From positions 1 through 45,278 of the forward strand of contig CAVYYW010000008.1 in NCBI GenBank assembly GCA_963772845.1: 45,278 nucleotides of DNA. Direction: 5' to 3'. This stretch comes from CAVYYW01 sp963772845. Lineage in GTDB: Bacteria > Bacillota > Bacilli > Bacillales > Sporolactobacillaceae. Position 1 is the first letter of the stretch. Each line of letters opens with the position of its first letter. Made by a program: the position numbers and the translations under genes. The notes under the pieces are model-generated. The model made no database searches. It had not been told where the DNA came from and worked only from the letters and a program-made list of their open reading frames with translations. This document shows positions 1 to 7,456 of the stretch, in pieces.

Positions 1-130
1 GCATTTTCAACGTGCGGGGTGGAATCAAAGATGCGATTTCAAGTCCTACGGCATCAGCACGCGTCCGAAGGCCAACTTTGGCACAAACTGATCATGCCAA
101 AGTTAAACAGGGGAAATAACATCACATTAG
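1..130 (+). repeat. Fragment of dispersed intergenic repeat, cut by window edge
   Basis: The segment at 57-82 is nearly identical to 12637-12662 and, inverted, to 30341-30366 (shared core ACGCGTCCGAAG followed by CACTTTGGC or AACTTTGGC). The preceding GTGCGG and CAAGTCCT motifs are also shared with 12590-12630. No gene is seen in 1-215. This is the edge of a noncoding repeat family present in five gaps of the window; the family's function is unknown. Confidence 0.7.
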
Positions 131-215
131 CTCAAGGGGATAATACGTTTGTAGTACAAGAAACGCGAAAAGATTTCAAGGAATAGCTGCAGATCATTAT
201 AAGGGAGATGACAAA

Positions 216-766
216 ATGGATAATGAACTAATCCTGCATGAACTGCACAGCGAAAATTCTGTGCATGCTCTTAGCGAAGCATTCCGAGCTCGAAGAATTG
301 AACGGAGTCTGGACTATTTTAAGTCGTGTTATTTAGAAAATCAAAAGGGGGTTAGAGTATCGATTGTTGCAACCTATAACAATGAATTAGCTGGTTGTGG
401 GCATTTAATTAGGGAATCAGCCTACCCTTATTTCAGAAAAAATGGCATCCCTGAGATAAATGATCTTCTCGTTTTTCCTGAATTCAGAGGAAAGGGGATC
501 GTGGAAGGCTGATTGATAAATTGGAAGATATAGCTTTAGGCTACACCTTTGAAATCGGAATTGGCGTGGGTCTTTATAAAGATTATGGGTCAGCTCAGCG
601 ATTATACTGCAAAAAAGGGTATATCCCTGACGGCCATGGCGTTCAGTATCAATATCAGCCTGTAGCACCAGGGTCTATGATTCGTGCTGACGATGATCTG
701 CTGTTATTTTTCACAAAAAATTTAGTAGAAGCAAGGGACAGATTCTCAGTAAATGAAATCTATTAA
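216..766 (+). pseudogene. GNAT N-acetyltransferase, frameshifted
   Basis: An ATG at 216, preceded by AGGGAG, opens a frame that reads through the beta-strand preceding the acetyl-CoA loop (NDLLVFPEFRGKGI) and then stops at 510-512. In the next frame the fold continues as GRLIDKLEDIALGYTFEIGIGVGLYKDYGSAQRLY and so on, to a stop at 764-766. Joining the frames needs one missing base near 501-502, exactly inside the R/Q-x-x-G-x-G/A acetyl-CoA-binding loop, giving about 183 residues, normal for a GNAT enzyme. The substrate is not recognisable. It stands alone. Either the gene is inactive in this strain or the missing base is a sequencing error; the conserved downstream half argues for recent loss or error. 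Confidence 0.75.
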
Positions 767-1089
767 ATACAGGGATCAATCCCCGTTTTGTAAAATATGA
801 GCCTTACAGTGCTTGGAGAAAATCCTTCAAACGGGGAAGGGTCAGCGGTATGCTCTTTATTTAGAAGTTAAAACTGTATGAGAAAGTAAAATAGGTCAAA
901 ACGCATAGTATTAAAAAAGATATATAACTAGCGGAATAAAATTCAGAATTAAAAGATAATTGCGAATTGAGGTTAATTGGAATAGGTGTGAGGACACAAG
1001 ACTTAAACACCATTTCGGGGTATTTCAACTAAAAAAAGGAAATAATGTGATTTAAATAGGCAAGTGGGCGCATTACTTTAACTTACTAT
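767..1089. other. Intergenic stretch without a gene
   Basis: No supported ORF is seen. A short GGGATcaATCCC-like hairpin followed by GTTTTG at about 774-790 may terminate the acetyltransferase transcript. The remainder is AT-rich and leads into the toxin promoter. Confidence 0.4.
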
Positions 1090-1092
1090 TAC

Positions 1093-1101
1093 TGGTATAA
1101 T
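1093..1101 (+). promoter_or_regulatory. Extended -10 promoter of type I toxin
   Basis: TGGTATAAT is a perfect TATAAT with the TG extension one base upstream; the -35 region is weak (TTACTT at 1073-1078, 17-bp spacer). Transcription should begin near 1108, leaving a leader of about 65 nt before the GTG start of the peptide, as in Bacillus type I toxins. Confidence 0.6.
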
Positions 1102-1172
1102 TAAACTGTGCAGCTACATGGCGGGATGGGCGACAGCACCCCTTAATCCATCGTGAAAGGGCGTGTTCTCTG

Positions 1173-1262
1173 GTGATAAGTTTCTTTCAGAGTATGACTT
1201 TAATGATAAGTTTCGCCACGTTGATCGTCACTGTCATTGCGGTTACAAATACAAGAAGGTAA
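1173..1262 (+). CDS. Small hydrophobic type I toxin peptide (BsrH/TxpA holin-like)
   Basis: A GTG-started 29-residue peptide, too short for usual ORF calling, reads MISFFQSMTLMISF followed by ATLIVTVIAVTNTRR. The pattern is F-Q-x-(M/L)-x-L-M-I-x-F, one membrane helix (about residues 4-25) and a short basic tail. This matches Bacillus type I toxins such as BsrE, BsrH and TxpA and the many entries named putative holin-like toxin, which insert in the membrane and depolarise the cell. GAAAGGG lies about 11 bases upstream. The transcript runs from an extended -10 promoter to a strong terminator, and an antisense promoter faces it from 1413-1442. Toxicity is inferred from the family and layout, not shown. 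A start at the inner ATG 1194 would give a shorter 22-residue peptide. Confidence 0.72.
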   Translation: MISFFQSMTLMISFATLIVTVIAVTNTRR

Positions 1263-1406
1263 CCCGGTCCTGCCCTCGCAAAGTAGGAATATGAGTTACT
1301 TTTCCGAAATGTTGCCGCTCTTCTGCGGGTAGCTGTTTTTAACCGGGAGTGTGCCAGCACTTCCGGTTTTTATTATATGCTGCATTTATCACGGCATACC
1401 TGCTAG
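1263..1406 (-). ncRNA. Candidate antisense antitoxin RNA
   Basis: A promoter at 1413-1442 on the minus strand would start an RNA near 1406. That RNA runs through the complement of the toxin terminator and 3' UTR towards the toxin ORF, the convergent 3'-overlap layout of TxpA/RatA and BsrG/SR4. The left end is uncertain because no clear minus-strand terminator was found; the left coordinate given is only the toxin stop. Confidence 0.55.
1341..1374 (+). terminator. Terminator of toxin mRNA
   Basis: An 11-bp stem (AACCGGGAGTG with CACTTCCGGTT, one G-U pair) and a six-base loop are followed by TTTATTATAT. It lies about 80 nt after the toxin stop and sits inside the region that the antisense RNA would cover. 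Confidence 0.75.
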
Positions 1407-1412
1407 ACTTCT

Positions 1413-1442
1413 ATTATATATGTTCTCAAGGCTTTTTGCCAA
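1413..1442 (-). promoter_or_regulatory. Antisense RNA promoter (SigA)
   Basis: On the minus strand TTGGCA (1442-1437), an 18-bp spacer and a perfect TATAAT (1418-1413). It is the best SigA match in this part of the window and has no downstream ORF on its own strand, which fits an antitoxin RNA. Confidence 0.7.
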
Positions 1443-1553
1443 GGGTTCAATATGGTTTTCCGCCTAATTATCAGATTAATCTCCTGTATAACAGGATTTT
1501 TATTTTCTACAGAGAACAAATAGAGTAATGAAAAAGATAGAGGCGGTGTTAAT

Positions 1554-1985
1554 TTGTCAGAGACAATTAGATTAAGAAATAATGAAAAAATCATGATCCG
1601 ACCGTTTGAAGAAGCTGATATTGAAGCTGTTCAGACACTTAATGAAGCAGAAAATTGGTCAAATCTTGTTCGTAAACATGAACAGACAAAAGCTGGGTTT
1701 GCAGGCTCAAATATCGCCTATGTGATTATAAAAGAAGCAGACCTGATTGGTTATATCCGCGGCATGACTGATGGACACATCTCAATGTTCATTGCTGAGC
1801 TGTTAATTAAAAAGAGTGAACAGGGAAAAGGAATAGGGACATTGCTTATGAAGTATGTTCACGATTTATATCCAAAGACGCGGATGGAACTGCTTGGCTC
1901 CAGTACTTCAAAAACGTTTTATGAAAACAAGGCCTTTCGTCCATTTTACGGGTTCCGAAAAACACATGAAGAGTGGGGGATGTAA
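1554..1985 (+). CDS. GNAT family N-acetyltransferase
   Basis: 143 residues from a TTG start with GAGGCGGTG upstream. The fold shows the GNAT beginning (IMIRPFEEADIEAV, residues 13-26), the acetyl-CoA pyrophosphate loop EQGKGIG at residues 89-95, and a C-terminal FYENKAFRPFYGFRK that corresponds to the usual F/Y-Y-x-x-x-G-F motif. It transfers an acetyl group from acetyl-CoA to an unidentified amine. The length is normal. It lies between the toxin locus and the gas vesicle operon, ending on the opposite strand to gvpU with a shared terminator. The substrate cannot be told from sequence. Confidence 0.85.
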   Translation: MSETIRLRNNEKIMIRPFEEADIEAVQTLNEAENWSNLVRKHEQTKAGFAGSNIAYVIIKEADLIGYIRGMTDGHISMFIAELLIKKSEQGKGIGTLLMKYVHDLYPKTRMELLGSSTSKTFYENKAFRPFYGFRKTHEEWGM

Positions 1986-2021
1986 TAGGATTTTCATGTA
2001 ATAAGAGTATGAAAGAGTGCA

Positions 2022-2050
2022 GAAAACCCGGAAACTTCTCCGGGTTTTTT
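2022..2050. terminator. Bidirectional terminator between GNAT gene and gvpU
   Basis: AAAACCCGG and CCGGGTTTTTT form a GC-rich stem with A-tract and T-tract flanks, so it can end both the plus-strand acetyltransferase and the minus-strand gvp operon. Confidence 0.8.
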
Positions 2051-2053
2051 GCA

Positions 2054-2455
2054 TTATTTGCTGCTTTTGCTTTCAGAAATTTTACCTAGGAAAAAACCAT
2101 TTACTTGGTCTAAGCTTCCCCTCCACAGAATTTTGCCTTTGGATGGAGTGGGTTTGCTGTCGCCGCAATAGACTTTAGCATTTTTTAAGTGAAGAAAGTT
2201 CACAGAGTCAGTGCCGCCGTTTCCATTTTCAATAGACTGACCGGCTTCTTGAAGCTGTTCACTTAATTTCTGAGCTATTTCATTTCCATCTTCAAAGTTT
2301 TCACTTAGGGATTCAAAATATTCTTTGGCAGAGATCGTGGTTCCTGATACAACTGCCCCATTGATATTTAACGTTATATCCAGAGAAAAATCGTGCTTAT
2401 TTGCAGCTTGTGCAAAAAACTCCAGTATACTGTCTTTTGAACCAGTGGAACCCAT
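2054..2455 (-). CDS. gvpU: Gas vesicle protein GvpU
   Basis: 134 residues, last gene of the gvp operon. The start is set at the ATG at 2455 because GGAGGG lies just upstream; a longer open frame to 2608 overlaps gvpT and has no reason to be translated. The N-terminus (SILEFFAQAANKHDFSLDITLNINGAVVSGT) is the conserved GvpU signature. In Priestia megaterium GvpU is an accessory protein reported to influence clustering of gas vesicles and is dispensable for making them. It follows gvpT after 19 bases. Confidence 0.9.
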   Translation of the reverse strand: MGSTGSKDSILEFFAQAANKHDFSLDITLNINGAVVSGTTISAKEYFESLSENFEDGNEIAQKLSEQLQEAGQSIENGNGGTDSVNFLHLKNAKVYCGDSKPTPSKGKILWRGSLDQVNGFFLGKISESKSSK

Positions 2456-2474
2456 TGATAACCCTCCTCTAAAG

Positions 2475-3311
2475 TTATTGTGTGTCGTCATTGCTTTCAA
2501 TTGATGTTTCTTCCTCGTCGTCATCGGAAGACTTTTTTCGTTTTGAACTGGGTTTCTTTCTTTTCTTAGGTTTTTCTTCTTCCTCGTCTTCGTCGTCCTC
2601 ATCGTCATCTAGATCCTCGTCTTCAGGTTCTTCTTTTTTAGCTTTTTTCTTCTTGGACTTCTTTTTCGGTTTTTCTTCTTCGTCGTCCTCATCGTCATCT
2701 AGATCATCATCTTCAGGTTCTTCTTTTTTAGCTTTTTTCTTCTTGGCTTTCTTTTTCGGTTTTTCTTCTTCCTCGTCTTCGTCGTCCTCATCGTCATCTA
2801 GATCATCGTCTTCAGGCTCTTCTTTTTTAGCTTTTTTCTTCTTGGCTTTCTTTTTCGGTTTTTCATCTTCTTCCTCGTCTTCATCATCACTTGACTGCAC
2901 GAGAGACATGATTTTTTCTTCAAGGGATTCAAGTCGATCCGTTAATTTTTTGTTCTCATTTTCAAGCGCTGAATAACGGTCATCATCCTCATCATCCTCG
3001 TCTTCAGACCTAGATTTGAGATTGATTTTTGAAACACCGCTTTTACCTTTTTCAACAAGACTTGAAGTCGATTTTTTTAAACCGCTTGCCGCTTTTCTGG
3101 TTTTAGAAGAACCGTTTTCCTTAAGTTCTTTCATTTTTTCTTTGGCCGTATCCGTAAGGTCGACTGTTTTTCCCTTAAGAACCGAGGCTTTGCCCAATCC
3201 TTTCATCACTTTTTTACCGTTAGATGGGCTTGCCAGCCAGCCGACTGTTGCTCCAACCAGGCCGCCGATAATTGTTTTATTAACTGAGTTACTCTGTTTT
3301 TTACTAGTCAT
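2475..3311 (-). CDS. gvpT: Gas vesicle protein GvpT with long charged repeat tail
   Basis: 278 residues with AGGAGG before the ATG. Residues 12-40 are a YtxH-like amphipathic or membrane-associating start (IIGGLVGATVGWLASPSNGKK), typical of GvpT. Residues 41-100 are basic and helical, and 113-138 a short coiled coil. From 145 on the protein is a low-complexity tail of three 30-33-residue tandem units, each a lysine block (KPKKKAKKKKAKK) followed by an acidic block (EEPEDDDLDDDEDD), plus a degenerate fourth. GvpT is an accessory protein of the Bacillus-type cluster with an undefined role. The tail is longer and more repetitive than the domain needs, and its DNA repeats (about 2560-2865) could expand or contract. 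Confidence 0.88.
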   Translation of the reverse strand: MTSKKQSNSVNKTIIGGLVGATVGWLASPSNGKKVMKGLGKASVLKGKTVDLTDTAKEKMKELKENGSSKTRKAASGLKKSTSSLVEKGKSGVSKINLKSRSEDEDDEDDDRYSALENENKKLTDRLESLEEKIMSLVQSSDDEDEEEDEKPKKKAKKKKAKKEEPEDDDLDDDEDDEDEEEEKPKKKAKKKKAKKEEPEDDDLDDDEDDEEEKPKKKSKKKKAKKEEPEDEDLDDDEDDEDEEEEKPKKRKKPSSKRKKSSDDDEEETSIESNDDTQ

Positions 3312-3347
3312 TTTTCTTCCTCCTATGAGTAGGGTTTATAACCCGTA

Positions 3348-3662
3348 TTAATTAGTTGATACTTTTTGAGAGTTTTCGACTTTTTCTTCAAGCAATCGAA
3401 TGCGATCTTGAAGCTTTTTATTTTCTTCTTCAAGATTTCCCTGTGTTGCTTTGGAACTCAAGTAAGGATCATTTTCCCACCAGTCCATGCCGATTTCTTT
3501 AGCTTTATCGACAGAGGCTACAATCAGACGGATTTTAATCGTCAGAAGCTCGACGTCTGCAAGGCCGACTGTTATATCTCCTGCGATAACAACACCTTTA
3601 TCTAATATTTTTTCAAGGACATCTACAATGGTACTAGCTTGTCCCGGATGTTCTACTGCCAT
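3348..3662 (-). CDS. gvpJ: Gas vesicle protein GvpJ (minor GvpA homologue)
   Basis: 104 residues, ATG preceded by GGGGTGAGG. Residues 9-60 are a GvpA-family domain (IVDVLEKILDKGVVIAGDITVGLADVELLTIKIRLIVASVD). The C-terminal 30 residues add a coiled coil (EEENKKLQDRIRLLEEKVE). In other species GvpJ is a minor shell component thought to form or seed the vesicle tips. It lies between gvpK and gvpT in the standard order. Confidence 0.9.
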   Translation of the reverse strand: MAVEHPGQASTIVDVLEKILDKGVVIAGDITVGLADVELLTIKIRLIVASVDKAKEIGMDWWENDPYLSSKATQGNLEEENKKLQDRIRLLEEKVENSQKVSTN

Positions 3663-3692
3663 TTACCTCACCCCTTATATACACTTATCGTT

Positions 3693-3977
3693 TTAAAGAA
3701 GGCTACCAAGCGGACCAAGATCAATGTTCAAATCTTCATCGTCCAAGTTAAAAATTTCTTTAAGATCTTCCATTTTTACTTCTAAATTCATAAGTGCAAC
3801 ACCCAGTTTTTCAATCTGTTCATCAGTTAAAGTCCCGCCATCAACCCGGCGGATGGCATGGCGTTCAACGATTTGTCTTAACAGTTCAACTACCGTCAAA
3901 ACAAGCTGGGCGAGCCCATGTTCAGCATTATCAGGATCAAGATTAATCCGTCCATTTGTCTGGTTGGCCGGTTGCAT
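3693..3977 (-). CDS. gvpK: Gas vesicle protein GvpK
   Basis: 94 residues, GvpK family. The signature NAEHGLAQLVLTVVELLRQIVERHAIRRVDGGTL and the later EKLGVALMNLE are present. GvpK is required for vesicle assembly in several organisms, but its exact step is unsettled. The ATG at 3977 has GGAGGCG upstream, which lies inside the end of gvpS; the two genes overlap by 35 bases, implying translational coupling. Confidence 0.92.
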   Translation of the reverse strand: MQPANQTNGRINLDPDNAEHGLAQLVLTVVELLRQIVERHAIRRVDGGTLTDEQIEKLGVALMNLEVKMEDLKEIFNLDDEDLNIDLGPLGSLL

Positions 3978-4212
3978 TGATTAACGCCTCCCTTTGAAAA
4001 TCAAGTTCACTTGATGTTATTTCATTGCGGGAAGAGGATTGAACAAGTTTCTCTACAGATGAAATTAAAACCCGCAAATCCAAATAAACCAAGTCAATCC
4101 CAGCAATAGAAATGATCAGGTCACCTTTAATGGCGATGCCTTTATCTAGGATGACATCTAAAATATCTATTAAAGCAACATCTTTATTTTTAATGCTGTC
4201 TCTATGATTCAT
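3943..4212 (-). CDS. gvpS: Gas vesicle protein GvpS (GvpA family)
   Basis: 89 residues when started at the ATG at 4212, chosen because GGGGAGAG is correctly spaced before it; an upstream ATG at 4227 lies in front of that site. Residues 13-55 are a GvpA/J/M domain (ALIDILDVILDKGIAIKGDLIISIAGIDLVYLDLRVLISSVEKL). It is a minor shell-type protein probably acting in nucleation of the vesicle cone. It follows gvpL almost directly. Confidence 0.88.
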   Translation of the reverse strand: MNHRDSIKNKDVALIDILDVILDKGIAIKGDLIISIAGIDLVYLDLRVLISSVEKLVQSSSRNEITSSELDFQREALINATGQPDKWTD

Positions 4213-4228
4213 CTTATCTCTCCCCATT

Positions 4229-5038
4229 TCAATTCAAATTAGCGAAATGGTAGGGCGGCCATGGCCCTGAAGCTTCTAGCCTCCACCCGGATTCGGCCAT
4301 CGTTTCATTGGAAGCATGAACCTCTTCCAAAAAGCTTTCTACTTTATCAGCAGGGAGAAGGTAGACGCTGTTCCAGCTCATGCTGTCTTCTCTTCCTGTA
4401 ACTTCCTTGCTCCAATTTTTCTTCACAGTATCTTTTATCGAAAACTGATTAAGTTTCTCGTGGAGACTCTCACAGATTCTGTTTTTTTCATTTTCCAGCT
4501 CCTGATGAACAAGCTTTTCAATTTTTTTTCGCTCAAAAAATTGTCTGCCAGGCGGCAATTGACTGATTTTTTGTTGGTGTTCATCTATTTTAGAATTGTG
4601 GAGAAGAACGTGCTTTTTCAGTTCTTCATCGTCACAATAAATTTTCAGGTTCCATTCTTCGTTGCCTTTTAATAAGATCAATGTTTGTTTAATTGCCTCA
4701 GCGTGTTCATTTATCGTTTTCTTAAGGCTTTCCTCATCGGAATAGATGGTACAAAATTTCATCGGAACAATCGTATAGCGTTCTTGCAAAGATAGCAGCA
4801 TTTCATGATGATGAAAGGCTTTATGCTGGAGCCACTCCATATCATTACTCAGCTTTTCCTTTATGACCTCTTCTGAATATACCTGGGGATCCAAATGACA
4901 GACAATTGCTGTCAGCCCACCTAATAATAGTGTTTGAATGTTGTGTTGGCCATCAAGTCCTTTTGAAGCAGGGAGAGCTTCTGCTTCCGCCTGTTCGGTT
5001 GGAATGAGGCCATACAAATAAACCAGTTCAGCCATCAT
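4229..5038 (-). CDS. gvpL: Gas vesicle protein GvpL (GvpF/GvpL family)
   Basis: About 269 residues beginning MMAELVYLYGLIPTEQAE. The conserved first beta-strand, the VPMKFCTIYSDEE motif and the terminal GPWPPYHFANL, matching the GPWPAYNF of GvpF, identify the GvpL/GvpF family. These cytosolic proteins bind GvpA and are minor vesicle or nucleation factors. It overlaps gvpG by 11 bases; GGAG lies before the paired ATG codons at 5038 and 5035. Confidence 0.9.
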   Translation of the reverse strand: MMAELVYLYGLIPTEQAEAEALPASKGLDGQHNIQTLLLGGLTAIVCHLDPQVYSEEVIKEKLSNDMEWLQHKAFHHHEMLLSLQERYTIVPMKFCTIYSDEESLKKTINEHAEAIKQTLILLKGNEEWNLKIYCDDEELKKHVLLHNSKIDEHQQKISQLPPGRQFFERKKIEKLVHQELENEKNRICESLHEKLNQFSIKDTVKKNWSKEVTGREDSMSWNSVYLLPADKVESFLEEVHASNETMAESGWRLEASGPWPPYHFANLN

Positions 5039-5291
5039 CTTTCTCCTTCGTTAGTTCTTCCCATTGCTCTAATTCCCGTTGTTTTGCTATTTCGTATCTG
5101 ATTAATAATTCTTCTTCCTGCTTTTTATATACTTCTTCAGGAATTTCCTCCAGCTCATACATCATTTGCAGCTGAATTAATTTTTGCTGAATATGTGAGA
5201 GATCGTATAGTTCTTTATCTGCTTCTTCCTTAACCTTTTGACCGACCTTAATGACCAGGCTGAAAGGGGCAGTAAACAACTTGTGGATCAC
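5028..5291 (-). CDS. gvpG: Gas vesicle protein GvpG
   Basis: 87 residues from a GTG start, overlapping gvpF by four bases. The hydrophobic N-terminus (MIHKLFTAPFSLVIKVGQKV) followed by a charged helical region with the ELEEIPEEVYKKQEEELL motif is the GvpG signature. GvpG is a small assembly factor found beside GvpF and GvpL, which it probably helps hold in a complex. Confidence 0.9.
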   Translation of the reverse strand: MIHKLFTAPFSLVIKVGQKVKEEADKELYDLSHIQQKLIQLQMMYELEEIPEEVYKKQEEELLIRYEIAKQRELEQWEELTKEKDDG

Positions 5292-6061
5292 TTGTCTTCC
5301 TCAACCTTTAAACGGATATTAATAAAATTATAAGCAGGCCAAGGTCCTGAATATTTAAAGTCCACTTTATCCTGCCAGCTGTCGTGTAATTTATTAATTA
5401 GTTCATCAAATGCTTTTTCCTGGCCGCTATCAATAAGAAATGCCGCATTCAGAAGCATTTTTTCACCAACAGGACTATTCACTTTTGCCGCATCAGAGAA
5501 TGTTGCTAACGGTTCGTAAATATCTGTTTTAATTTCCTCTTGTATTGCAGTAAAGAATTTCTGAGCCATGCCGCCAAGTTTAATACGGTCATAAAAGGCT
5601 GCATTTTCAGATTTTCCTTTTACCTGTCCGCTCATTTTTTCAACTTCGGGATCCTTATTGATTTCTTTTTCAAGCCATTCTTTTTTTCCAATTACTTTAA
5701 GACCCAGCTCAATTTTCCCCTTAATTTCAGGGAAAAGCTTTTTGAATTGGGGATAAAGATTTTTCAAAAGGACCCTGACATCTTCCTTGGTTTGAAAGAC
5801 GTTTCCGAAACTGATGGGTATGACAGTATCATTTTGTGACATCACTGAAGAAATCACATGCTGATGCATTAAAAGGTTTTCTTTGTTTGGGTGATAGATC
5901 TTCATGGGAACCTCAGCGGCTACCATTGCTGCATCCTCATAATCGATTGTGAACGTCTGCCTTTCTTCGCCTTCAAGCATGACTTTGCCAAATTGATGAT
6001 TTTTATTGGATTGAATACCGCAAAAAATATAAATTCCAGTATTTCCACTCAATGAATTCAC
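5288..6061 (-). CDS. gvpF: Gas vesicle protein GvpF
   Basis: 257 residues, GTG start overlapping the gvpN stop by four bases (GTGA). It has the two-domain GvpF/L family pattern: an N-terminal alpha/beta part starting TGIYIFCGI, the central VIPISFGNVFQTKEDVRVLL and the C-terminal GPWPAYNFINIRL. GvpF binds the shell protein and is essential for early vesicle formation in well-studied organisms. Confidence 0.92.
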   Translation of the reverse strand: MNSLSGNTGIYIFCGIQSNKNHQFGKVMLEGEERQTFTIDYEDAAMVAAEVPMKIYHPNKENLLMHQHVISSVMSQNDTVIPISFGNVFQTKEDVRVLLKNLYPQFKKLFPEIKGKIELGLKVIGKKEWLEKEINKDPEVEKMSGQVKGKSENAAFYDRIKLGGMAQKFFTAIQEEIKTDIYEPLATFSDAAKVNSPVGEKMLLNAAFLIDSGQEKAFDELINKLHDSWQDKVDFKYSGPWPAYNFINIRLKVEEDK

Positions 6062-6975
6062 GCCCCTTTAATTTTCTTGCACTCACTAAGAATCAGGTCT
6101 TTCACTTTCGATTCCTTAGGATCTTCCAGACATTTAGTGACAGGGAATAATAAGATGTCCAAGCAGAGATGCTGAAACGCCTCATGGCTGCCATCTATCG
6201 GAATGTCTGAATCAGCTGCAAGCTCCGCAATCATTAATGATGCCCGCAGGCTGGGACCAAGAGACTTACCTTCCTTTGAACATTTCTCCCGCACCCCTGA
6301 AACGAGCTTCGTTATAGCTGCGGCTTCTTCTTCCGTCACATCAGTCTTTTTAAGCAGAATTTCAGTTTCCTGTTCCTCCGCCACTTGTGACAGTGAAATT
6401 GTAATAAGTCTGTCGAGAAGAGCATCTTGTGTTTGATAAACCCCTGCATATTCAGCAGGATTGCTTGTGAAAATAACTGAAAACTTCGGATGAACCCTGA
6501 TAAAGGGCTCTGTGTGTTTAGTTCCGTATAGCGGTAGAATTTTCTCTTCTAAAATAGATAGGAAAATATTGTTTGTGGACGGCTGGGAGCGGGTGAATTC
6601 ATCGTAAATTAGCGTATAGCCGTTCTCCACAGCCTCAAGCAGCCTACCATTTTTCCAGTTTTCTGTGGCTGTTTCTTCTTTTTTATAGACAGATCGGATA
6701 AAGTTATCGACCACTTTTTGAGTTGTATACCCAGTATAGGCTCCGATCAGATCATTATTTGAAAGCTCATGATTGCCGTGCATCAGCATTACCGGCCGTT
6801 TTCTCTTTTTGGCTGTAAGAAGAGCCAAAGATGTTTTTCCGATACCGGAAGGACCTGTAAAATGAACGGGGTACCCGGCTTTAAGATATTTCAGAGAACG
6901 GGATACCAGCTTTTTCATTTCAGGATTCAGAACCAATTCCGAATCCGACTGTTTATTTTCCTGTAAAACGGTCAC
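6058..6975 (-). CDS. gvpN: Gas vesicle ATPase GvpN (MoxR-like AAA+)
   Basis: 305 residues, GTG start with GGAGGG upstream. Walker A is GPSGIGKTS at residues 41-49 and Walker B YTLIYDEF at 120-127, with a sensor-1 asparagine in VIFTSNP. GvpN is an AAA+ ATPase that, with the GvpO-type protein encoded just upstream (gvpR), is needed to enlarge vesicles from small bicones to cylinders. Its length is usual for the Bacillus type. Confidence 0.94.
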   Translation of the reverse strand: MTVLQENKQSDSELVLNPEMKKLVSRSLKYLKAGYPVHFTGPSGIGKTSLALLTAKKRKRPVMLMHGNHELSNNDLIGAYTGYTTQKVVDNFIRSVYKKEETATENWKNGRLLEAVENGYTLIYDEFTRSQPSTNNIFLSILEEKILPLYGTKHTEPFIRVHPKFSVIFTSNPAEYAGVYQTQDALLDRLITISLSQVAEEQETEILLKKTDVTEEEAAAITKLVSGVREKCSKEGKSLGPSLRASLMIAELAADSDIPIDGSHEAFQHLCLDILLFPVTKCLEDPKESKVKDLILSECKKIKGA

Positions 6976-7014
6976 TTTTTTCCCTCCAGTAAAAACCCGA
7001 AGTCATATATGCAA

Positions 7015-7284
7015 TTATTGGTCTTCGGTTCCAATTGCACTGCGGTAGCGAATACTTTTCCTAGAAAAAGATGCGACTTCGCCTTCCTTATCTATTGAAA
7101 CCTGGTAGACGCCCAGCATTTCATCCTTTGCATATTTTTTCATATATTCTTTTTCTTCAATAACTTCAATTATGGCCTGCCATCCAGAATCCTCTGTCAT
7201 TTCGACGGAAGTGATTTTATGGGGAGGAGCCACGTTTTGGTCAAAAAATTCGTTTACATTATCCATGATTTTTTTTAAGTTCAT
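7015..7284 (-). CDS. gvpR: Gas vesicle protein GvpR (GvpO family)
   Basis: 89 residues with TGGAGGAT before the ATG. The sequence ITSVEMTEDSGWQAIIEVIEEKEYMKKYAKDEMLGVYQVSID is the GvpO/GvpR domain: one small alpha/beta unit with conserved W and Y-x-V-x-x-D. In Bacillus clusters it is called gvpR and sits just before gvpN. Its partner role with GvpN in vesicle growth is taken from other species. Confidence 0.87.
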   Translation of the reverse strand: MNLKKIMDNVNEFFDQNVAPPHKITSVEMTEDSGWQAIIEVIEEKEYMKKYAKDEMLGVYQVSIDKEGEVASFSRKSIRYRSAIGTEDQ

Positions 7285-7351
7285 TTATATCCTCCAGTGA
7301 CGTCATTTTTAAACTGCCGGAAGAATAAGCAGTGCTTTAATTAAATGAGAA

Positions 7352-7377
7352 GGCCAGAACACTCTCATGAACTGGCC
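7352..7377 (-). promoter_or_regulatory. Stem-loop in the gvpB-gvpR gap
   Basis: GGCCAG and CTGGCC arms separated by 14 bases lie in the only long gap (172 bp) inside the operon, between the shell gene and the accessory genes. On the minus strand the tract after it is T-rich but not a clean U-run. It could act as a partial terminator or mRNA-processing barrier that favours shell protein over accessory proteins. Confidence 0.45.
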
Positions 7378-7456
7378 AGGTCATTCTAATGATAAAACCG
7401 TGATTTTTACTATGAATTTTGCAATCCGACATTAGGTGGAAGGACTGCTTTTCTTG

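Noticed and set aside
2482..2976. 164-residue serine-rich open frame on the plus strand
   Set aside because: It is the antisense of the GvpT Asp/Glu/Lys repeats; the serine runs come from reading GAN codons backwards, and there is no ribosome site.
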